A DNA stretch of 17,630 bases from Candidatus Alloscillospira gallinarum (GTDB taxonomy: Bacteria > Bacillota > Clostridia > Oscillospirales > Oscillospiraceae): NCBI GenBank assembly GCA_904420055.1, contig CAJFTV010000174.1:1-17630 (forward strand). The letters run 5' to 3'. Position 1 is the first letter of the stretch; every line of letters begins with the position of its first letter. The notes under the pieces were generated by a model, which was not told the origin of the DNA, ran no database searches, and saw only the letters and a program-made list of their open reading frames with translations. This document shows positions 12,724 to 17,630 of the stretch, piece by piece. A program made the position numbers and the translations under genes.

Positions 12724-14664
12724 TTAATCTTTAAAAGTACCGCCGTCCCTACTTTTCCTGTCTTTTTTTGACACAAGCACCGCAAAGACAACTATAATTA
12801 CCGCCACGGCCGCCGCAATGCCGACAGCCACCCAAACCACTGCCGGGGTTCCCTCTTCCTCCGGCTGAGGCGCCGCTGGCGTATCCGGTTCCGGTTCAGC
12901 AGGTGTTTCCGGCTCTGTCTCCGTGTCATCAAAAGCATCTTCAATTGCCTGGGCAAGCTTTTGAATATTTCCCTCCTCAAATACGTCGGGCAGACCCGCG
13001 TTTTCCAGTGTGTCGTCATACCCGACAAGGCGTGACGAAGCACTTATCTCCATGTACATCTCTGTGGCGGACTCCGGATTTACCTGTAGCTCCGACCATA
13101 TCTCAAGCGCCGCCAGAGCAGACGTGGCATAACTCACATAGTACATTGGCGACTGGAAATTGTGATGTACGTCCATCCACATATATACTGCGCTGTCCTT
13201 TTGGAAGTAATACCCGTACTCCTCTGCAATACGCTTAAATGCGGCGTTCACATCGTCCAGAGTAATGCCGGGCGTTCTGTACACATACTGCTGAAATTCG
13301 TCATACATACAGCCCTCGTCAATAGCATACAGCATGTTGTAGATTGTATCTGCATTCATCGCCTCGGCATTTTCTTCGCCGTACATCTCTCCTGCGAACT
13401 GGGAAAACAGTACCTCAAGGCCCTGAGACTGAATTTCCGCAACATCTATATTGCTGCTGCCCCACAGGACGCTGTCTGTGCTGTAAAAATCGGCGTTGAA
13501 GTGTCCGAACTCGTGTACAAGAGTCATAATATCCCGGGTATTTCCATAGGCGTTATTCATAATAAACGCCGTCCCATACTCCGGCAGGCTTATGGTGTAC
13601 GCCCCCTGATTTTTGTCGGCAGACTTGTCAAGGTCATACAGCCCGTGCTCTACCATGAATTCAAATGACGCTTTAAGCGCCGGGTCAATTTCCTCCATGT
13701 AAGGCCCAACAAGTTCAATAATCTCATCGCCGCTTAAGTTTTCAAAGTCTCCCATATAGCCCTTGTGCTCCTCCGCATACTCGCTGAGCGCAATCTCCAG
13801 GGGAACCATGTACTCCTTCACCTGACTGTAAACGGCCTGCATATCCTCATAGTCATAGTCGCGGCCGTAAATCTCCTCATACGCGTAGTCAGCATAGTTG
13901 TCATAACCGTTGAGCTGCGCAATCTCCGTGCGTACCGCTACAAGTTCCATATAAATCTCACCGACATTGGTGTACAGCTCATCATACAGCAGGTCATATA
14001 TCTCGGCATATACCTCCTGGTCAAGCCCCATACCCTCGGAGAGCAGGCGTGTAATACTCCACACCTCTCCCTCATACATGACCTCCACATCGGCGGACAC
14101 CGCGGCATCATACTCCTGATTGAGGCGTGTCTCCTCGTCACTTAGCTCCAGTTCACGCTCGCTCATTTCTTCAAACTCCCGAAGCTCCTCAATGGCTTCG
14201 GGCCCTGCAATTTCCAGAAGCACAGCCTCAAAAGGGGTGCCAAGCGCCAGCTTCAGCGCGGAAAACGCCTCATTTGAGGCGATATTAAGCTTTTCGGAAC
14301 AGTCCGCAACCTCTGCGGCGGCATCTTCATCAGACGCGTCCATGTCGTAGTAAATCTGGCTCAGATTACTCTGGGTTACAATGTGTTCTATCTCGGCGAC
14401 GATGGCGTCATACGCCTCTACAAACCGCCCCCTGCTCTCATCTGTGAGAGCTTCCTCACTGACAGCAGCTTTATAATCATCAATAGCCGCCCTTAGGTCG
14501 GTCAGCTCAAATCCAGTGTACTCAATATCCTCAAAATCAATATCCGTGTGCTCTTTTTCCCCGTACCACTGGTTTGCCGCACCTGCGGACATTGGCACAC
14601 ACATAATCATAACCGCCGACAGCGCGGCGGCTACGGTCCTTTTCAAAAATCCGTTTTTAAGCAT
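12724..14664 (-). CDS. Secreted, membrane-anchored M3-family metallopeptidase (oligoendopeptidase F-like)
   Basis: The 646-residue protein starts at the ATG at 14664 (GGAGG five bases upstream). A signal peptide is evident: KNGFLKR, a hydrophobic core about 10-27, then SAGAA. The M3 zinc site is TLVHEFGHF (His384, Glu385, His388), with the third ligand Glu410 in DVAEIQSQGLE. FQSPMYYVSYATSALAALE (503-521) matches the substrate-binding Tyr/His region of PepF-like enzymes. Residues 581-606 form a Pro/Glu-rich linker and about 607-631 a membrane helix followed by KKDRK, so the catalytic domain should sit outside the cell, tethered at its C-terminus. Most PepF enzymes are cytosolic, so this topology is notable. 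The protein is very acidic and Tyr-rich. The start overlaps the trmO end by eight bases, so translation is probably coupled. A likely role is extracellular peptide degradation. Confidence 0.9.
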   Translation of the reverse strand: MLKNGFLKRTVAAALSAVMIMCVPMSAGAANQWYGEKEHTDIDFEDIEYTGFELTDLRAAIDDYKAAVSEEALTDESRGRFVEAYDAIVAEIEHIVTQSNLSQIYYDMDASDEDAAAEVADCSEKLNIASNEAFSALKLALGTPFEAVLLEIAGPEAIEELREFEEMSERELELSDEETRLNQEYDAAVSADVEVMYEGEVWSITRLLSEGMGLDQEVYAEIYDLLYDELYTNVGEIYMELVAVRTEIAQLNGYDNYADYAYEEIYGRDYDYEDMQAVYSQVKEYMVPLEIALSEYAEEHKGYMGDFENLSGDEIIELVGPYMEEIDPALKASFEFMVEHGLYDLDKSADKNQGAYTISLPEYGTAFIMNNAYGNTRDIMTLVHEFGHFNADFYSTDSVLWGSSNIDVAEIQSQGLEVLFSQFAGEMYGEENAEAMNADTIYNMLYAIDEGCMYDEFQQYVYRTPGITLDDVNAAFKRIAEEYGYYFQKDSAVYMWMDVHHNFQSPMYYVSYATSALAALEIWSELQVNPESATEMYMEISASSRLVGYDDTLENAGLPDVFEEGNIQKLAQAIEDAFDDTETEPETPAEPEPDTPAAPQPEEEGTPAVVWVAVGIAAAVAVIIVVFAVLVSKKDRKSRDGGTFKD

Positions 14665-15376
14665 TACTGCCTCCGTTATTTTTCCCGGCTGAACATGTGA
14701 CACCGCACACCGTGAGGACATCTCCGTCAACCTTGAATTTTATCTCATAATCCCAAATCAAAAAGCCGTATTCACGGCTGCTGTCCTCCTGATATGCCGG
14801 GCGGGGGTCGTTTGCCAGAATATCAGTCACCGGAGCAATCAGCTCCTCCGGCAGGGCACTTCTAATACTTGACGGGATTTCCACCTGAAGCCGTTTCTCA
14901 GTCCTGCCCCTTGCAAATCCCGACACAGCCTCCGGGTGGCTGTCGGCGTGGGCCACATACGGCTTTATGTCGTATATGGGCGTGCCGTCTACCATATCGG
15001 CGCCCGATACATAGATTACAGGCCCCTCATCTCCCACGATTTCCACTCTCTCAAGCTTAAGACACGAGAGGCCGATATTGTTCGGACGAAACGGAGAGCG
15101 CGTGGCAAACACTCCCATGCGCACATTTCCACCGAGCCAGGGCGGACGCACAGTGGGGCGCCAGCCGCGTCCCGCCGCCTGAGAAAACTGCCACAAAACC
15201 CATATATGGCTAAACCCCTCCAGCCCCCGCACCGCTTCGGGACTGCGAAACTCCGGTTCAAACACTATTTTGGAAATGAGGCCCCTAACAAGTCCGCTCT
15301 GCCGGGGAATGCCGAACTTCTCCGGGAATGGCGTGTGTATATGTCCTATTACAGTTATCTCATGTTTTTCACTCAT
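14657..15376 (-). CDS. trmO: tRNA (N6-threonylcarbamoyladenosine(37)-N6)-methyltransferase TrmO
   Basis: TrmO (formerly YaeB/TsaA) uses SAM to methylate t6A37 in threonine tRNA. The 239 residues carry the family signatures: IGHIHTPFPEKFGIPRQSGL (10-29), FSHIWVLWQF (55-64), RPPWLGGNVRMGVFATRSPF (77-96) continuing into RPNNIGLS, and DGTPIYDIKPY (130-140). The C-terminal domain ends near LANDPRPAYQ followed by a YGFLIWDYEIKF strand. Length is full. The ATG at 15376 shares its A with the TGA stop of the upstream amidohydrolase gene (TGATG), and a GTG one codon earlier is possible. The end overlaps the peptidase start. Operon partners show no obvious functional link to tRNA modification. Confidence 0.93.
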   Translation of the reverse strand: MSEKHEITVIGHIHTPFPEKFGIPRQSGLVRGLISKIVFEPEFRSPEAVRGLEGFSHIWVLWQFSQAAGRGWRPTVRPPWLGGNVRMGVFATRSPFRPNNIGLSCLKLERVEIVGDEGPVIYVSGADMVDGTPIYDIKPYVAHADSHPEAVSGFARGRTEKRLQVEIPSSIRSALPEELIAPVTDILANDPRPAYQEDSSREYGFLIWDYEIKFKVDGDVLTVCGVTCSAGKNNGGSNA

Positions 15377-16188
15377 CACTTTGTACCGTCACTTATTGGC
15401 AAGCCGTAAAATCTGGCAAAATTGTTATAGAGCACGTCCTCCATCTCTTTCTGGCTAAGCCCGATAGTCTTCAGCATATCCAGCTCCTGCTTATAATCCC
15501 ACATTGGATAGTCACAGCCGAAAAACAGATGGGAGTTGTCAAAGACGCGAAATCCCTCTCTAACCGGCTCAATCCCGCCAAAGCCGTATGTGCTGCTGGT
15601 ATCGTAATAGACGTTTGGCAGGTCGGCAAGACACTTTCGCGCCACGTCCCACATCATCCAGCCGCCAAAGTGCGCAGCGATAATTTTAAGCTTTGGAAAC
15701 TCCTTCGCCACATGCGCCACCTTTTCAGGACGTGAAAACGGATAGCGCGGGTCCCCGCTGTGGGTTATGAAAAACATTCCCTTGTCCTGGAGGTACTCAA
15801 AAGACGGGAAAAGCCGCACATCGTCAATGTCGAACTTCTGAAAATCAGGGTGGAATTTAATTCCCCGGAGCCCCGCATTATATATTCTCTCCAGCTCCCC
15901 CACGTTATTCTCATAATCCACGTGTATTGTCCCCGCACCGATAAATTCACTGTGCTTTGACACCACGTCAATTATGAAGTTGTTTATACTCTCAACCTGG
16001 TGAGGCACCGTTGCGGTTGAAAACACCATATAATCTGTAATACCCGCGCTCCGGCCGCTCTCTAACAGCGCCTCCGGCGAGCCCTTGTGGGCCATATACG
16101 GCCTGTCATAAAACTCCCTTATGGCATTGACAGCCTTTGCCTCAATTTTCGGCGGATATACGTGTGCATGTACGTCAATTATTCTCAT
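15376..16188 (-). CDS. Amidohydrolase-family metal-dependent hydrolase (Amidohydro_2 type)
   Basis: The 270-residue TIM-barrel protein shows the Amidohydro_2 pattern: HAH near the N-terminus (His7, His9 in IIDVHAHVYP), GIKFHPDFQ with His113, THSGDP with His143, AAHFGG with His173, and the catalytic Asp226 in FFGCDYPMWDY. The family includes decarboxylases such as ACMSD, and hydrolases or lactonases; the substrate cannot be told from the sequence. The ATG at 16188 has only a weak Shine-Dalgarno (CCAGG). It is the first gene of a three-gene operon with trmO and the M3 peptidase, with a TATAAT box about 20 bases upstream. Confidence 0.88.
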   Translation of the reverse strand: MRIIDVHAHVYPPKIEAKAVNAIREFYDRPYMAHKGSPEALLESGRSAGITDYMVFSTATVPHQVESINNFIIDVVSKHSEFIGAGTIHVDYENNVGELERIYNAGLRGIKFHPDFQKFDIDDVRLFPSFEYLQDKGMFFITHSGDPRYPFSRPEKVAHVAKEFPKLKIIAAHFGGWMMWDVARKCLADLPNVYYDTSSTYGFGGIEPVREGFRVFDNSHLFFGCDYPMWDYKQELDMLKTIGLSQKEMEDVLYNNFARFYGLPISDGTK

Positions 16189-16205
16189 AATTTAACCTGG
16201 TTTCT

Positions 16206-16238
16206 ATTATAGAATTGCGAAACAGATATAAACTGTTT
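16206..16238 (-). promoter_or_regulatory. Putative promoter and operator of the amidohydrolase-trmO-peptidase operon
   Basis: On the minus strand TATAAT (16211-16206) lies 17 bases before the start codon, but no good -35 box is present at the right distance. In that position instead is an inverted repeat, AAACAG (16220-16225) and CTGTTT (16233-16238) with a seven-base spacer, suggesting a regulator-dependent promoter. Confidence 0.4.
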
Positions 16239-16277
16239 ATCATATTAAAACAAAAACGGACACCTTTTTCAATAGAC

Positions 16278-16315
16278 AAGCCCCCTGTTTATTAAAAAAC
16301 ACAGGGGGCTTTTTT
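16278..16315. terminator. Intrinsic terminator between the His-rich gene and the amidohydrolase gene
   Basis: A perfect 11-bp GC-rich stem (16278-16288 with 16301-16311) encloses a 12-base loop. The T-run (16310-16315) is on the plus-strand side, while both flanking genes are on the minus strand, where the hairpin is followed only by the poorer tract GTCTATTG. It probably still ends the His-rich gene transcript, perhaps inefficiently. Confidence 0.65.
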
Positions 16316-16326
16316 CGGTAGATTAA

Positions 16327-17007
16327 CTATAAGATTTTCTCAAGAGCGCGTTTTGCAAGGGCTTCGGCTTCTTCCGGCTCGATAAAAAACACAATCGCCG
16401 CCAGAATAATCCGCATATCCTGCTCCGGTGCCCGCTTTATCATTGCGGCCGACTCAGTAACGGAGAACATGTCTACTGTCGTCACCTCTACAGAGGCCTT
16501 TATATGTCCGACTACTCCGCCCTTTTCATTCACAGCCGCTGCAAACTCCTCAAGCCCTTCTTTCAGCTTATCCTTTATATTGTCGTAATTGCCTGAAATA
16601 AGAAGCCTTCCGGACACCACCTTCGCATCGTCCTGGAGGCGCACATTTGTGTATATAACGCCCGGCAGCGTTTCCTCCTCATGATGTCCAAGATGATGGT
16701 CGTGGTCATGTCCACAGCCGCAATCTTCATTATGGTGATGGTGGTGCTCATGCTCGTGTCCGCAACCGCATTCTTCATCGTGGTGATGGTGGTGCTCATG
16801 CCCGTGTCCGCAGCCGCATTCTTCATCGTGGTGATGGTAGTGCTCATACCCGTGTCCGCAGCCACATTCTTCATCGTGGTGATGGTGGTGCTCATGTTCG
16901 TGTCCGCAGCCGCATTCTTCATCGTGGTGATGATGGTGCTCATGTTCGTGTCCGCAGCCGCATTCTTCATCATGGTGATGATGGTGCTCATGTTCGTGTT
17001 CAGTCAT
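16327..17007 (-). CDS. His/Cys-rich repeat metal-binding protein, partner of the adjacent G3E GTPase
   Basis: The 226-residue protein has two parts. Residues 4-99 are six tandem 16-residue repeats, consensus HEHEHHHHHDEECGCG, with a seventh degenerate unit HDHDHHLGHHEE. They offer dozens of His and 12 Cys, an obvious site for binding or storing transition metals such as Zn, Ni or Co. Residues about 112-226 form a domain of predicted alpha/beta character (VVSGRLLISGNYDNI, GGVVGHIKASVEV, IILAAIVFFIE) that I do not recognise. There is no signal peptide, so it is cytosolic. Its ATG overlaps the GTPase stop by four bases (ATGA), so the two are translationally coupled. CobW-family GTPases often carry a His-rich stretch and a C-terminal domain in one chain; here these appear to be on a separate protein. 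Confidence 0.85.
   Translation of the reverse strand: MTEHEHEHHHHHDEECGCGHEHEHHHHHDEECGCGHEHEHHHHHDEECGCGHGYEHYHHHDEECGCGHGHEHHHHHDEECGCGHEHEHHHHHNEDCGCGHDHDHHLGHHEEETLPGVIYTNVRLQDDAKVVSGRLLISGNYDNIKDKLKEGLEEFAAAVNEKGGVVGHIKASVEVTTVDMFSVTESAAMIKRAPEQDMRIILAAIVFFIEPEEAEALAKRALEKIL
16711..16998. repeat. Six 48-bp in-frame tandem repeats
   Basis: Six units of exactly 48 bases (16711, 16759, 16807, 16855, 16903 and 16951) encode the His/Cys repeats. Neighbouring units near the 5' end of the gene differ by one (16903 versus 16951) or two bases (16855 versus 16903). The unit at 16711, nearest the unique domain, is the most diverged. This gradient suggests recent expansion at the N-terminal end by slippage or unequal recombination. 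Confidence 0.95.
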
Positions 17008-17603
17008 AGCCCAAGGACCTCCTTCCAGACTTCGTCCTCTACCGGTTGTAACGCCGTAACTCTGAAAACCTTCACAGAGCTGTCATATTCCTTTATATCT
17101 GCCTCAACTTTATCTGCAACCTCAGGAGCGACAAGGTCTGTTTTGTTGACAATAACCGCGTCAGAGCCGATTATCTGCCCGGCAAACAGGTTCTCCATCG
17201 GTATGTGAAGTCTCTCCCAGCGTGATGCGTCAACCAGCACGGCTATGCGCGCTTCAAGCTTCATGGCGGCACGCATGTTGTCCTGTATGCGCTTAGGATA
17301 AGCAAGTCCTGTTGTCTCCACAACCAGCCACTCCGGGTCATATTCTTTTTTTATGGAATTTGCCGCAGAAACCAGCTCACCGGATACTGTACAGCATGCG
17401 CAGCCGGCAAACAGGTTTTCCACCTGAAAGCCGCCGCCCCTGAGGAATGAATCGTCAATACCCACTTCGCCGATTTCATTCTCCAAAATCATTACCTTAT
17501 TAGGTTTGTCTGAGGTCGAACTCCTTACAATATATTTTGCAAGCTGCATGAGGGCGGTAGTCTTTCCAGAGCCGAGAAAACCGCCAAAAATCAGTACATT
17601 CAT
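17004..17603 (-). CDS. G3E-family P-loop GTPase, short CobW/COG0523-like metal chaperone
   Basis: The 199-residue protein carries the G3E motifs: Walker A GGFLGSGKTT (7-16), ENEIGEVGID (41-50), the metal-binding CxCC motif (Cys68, Cys70, Cys71 in GCACCTVSGEL), ETTG (96-99) and the guanine-binding NKTD (153-156). COG0523 proteins load Zn, Co or other metals into targets using GTP. Typical ones are 300-400 residues with a C-terminal CobW_C domain; this one ends after the GTPase domain. Start: the ATG at 17603 lies six bases after AGAGAGGTG, while the GTG at 17612 is part of that Shine-Dalgarno. The downstream His-rich protein overlaps by four bases. Upstream control lies beyond the window edge. 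Confidence 0.92.
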   Translation of the reverse strand: MNVLIFGGFLGSGKTTALMQLAKYIVRSSTSDKPNKVMILENEIGEVGIDDSFLRGGGFQVENLFAGCACCTVSGELVSAANSIKKEYDPEWLVVETTGLAYPKRIQDNMRAAMKLEARIAVLVDASRWERLHIPMENLFAGQIIGSDAVIVNKTDLVAPEVADKVEADIKEYDSSVKVFRVTALQPVEDEVWKEVLGL

Positions 17604-17630
17604 TCTTTGCACCTCTCTTATAATTAACTA

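Noticed and set aside
13162..14145. Plus-strand open frames of 126-168 codons
   Set aside because: Antisense to the M3 peptidase, whose zinc site and signal peptide confirm the minus-strand reading.
16711..16998. CRISPR-like array
   Set aside because: Repeats are contiguous 48-base units without spacers and encode an in-frame peptide repeat.
16681..17208. Plus-strand frame encoding a repetitive hydrophobic, membrane-like protein
   Set aside because: It is the complement of the His/Asp/Glu codons of the repeat array; antisense of CAT/CAC/GAT reads as Met/Val/Ile, so the hydrophobicity is an artefact.

Overview
The window looks like a chromosomal segment of an anaerobic Bacillota, most likely class Clostridia. 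The reasons are the infC-rpmI-rplT order with an attenuator-like leader, a clostridial-type MurC, a two-OB-fold SSB-like protein, strong GGAGG ribosome binding sites, sigma-A promoters with 17-base spacers, and an oxygen-sensitive glycyl radical enzyme. No rRNA, tRNA, CRISPR array or intact prophage was recognised. A species cannot be named from the sequence alone.

Positions 1-3935 (minus strand) hold a catabolic operon read in the order MtnA, class II aldolase, FAH-family enzyme, glycyl radical enzyme (cut by the left edge). It has its own promoter. MtnA plus a class II aldolase is the core of the DHAP shunt, which splits 5-methylthioribose or 5-deoxyribose phosphates into DHAP and a two-carbon aldehyde. 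Coupling these genes to a glycyl radical enzyme is the most interesting feature of the window. A PflX-like radical SAM protein is transcribed divergently (4112-4996).

Positions 5041-6820 (minus) carry an orphan phage-structural-like protein, a tandem OB-fold SSB-like protein and an unrecognised 134-residue protein. Positions 6977-8346 (plus) are the infC-rpmI-rplT operon, with a near-consensus promoter, an attenuator-type leader, a rare ATA start for infC and a strong terminator. A lone small serine recombinase (8507-9124, minus) follows, flanked by short repeats. Then come cca (minus) and, divergently, murC with a small membrane protein (plus).

Positions 12724-16188 (minus) form a translationally coupled operon: amidohydrolase, TrmO tRNA methyltransferase and a secreted, membrane-anchored M3 metallopeptidase. 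At the right edge (16327-17603, minus) a short G3E/CobW-type GTPase overlaps a protein with six 16-residue His/Cys repeats. This looks like a metal-delivery GTPase whose metal-binding part is a separate protein.

Intergenic stretches are short. The longest is the 350 bases before infC, partly filled by promoter and leader. Functions were assigned by reading motifs by eye; no database search was run.
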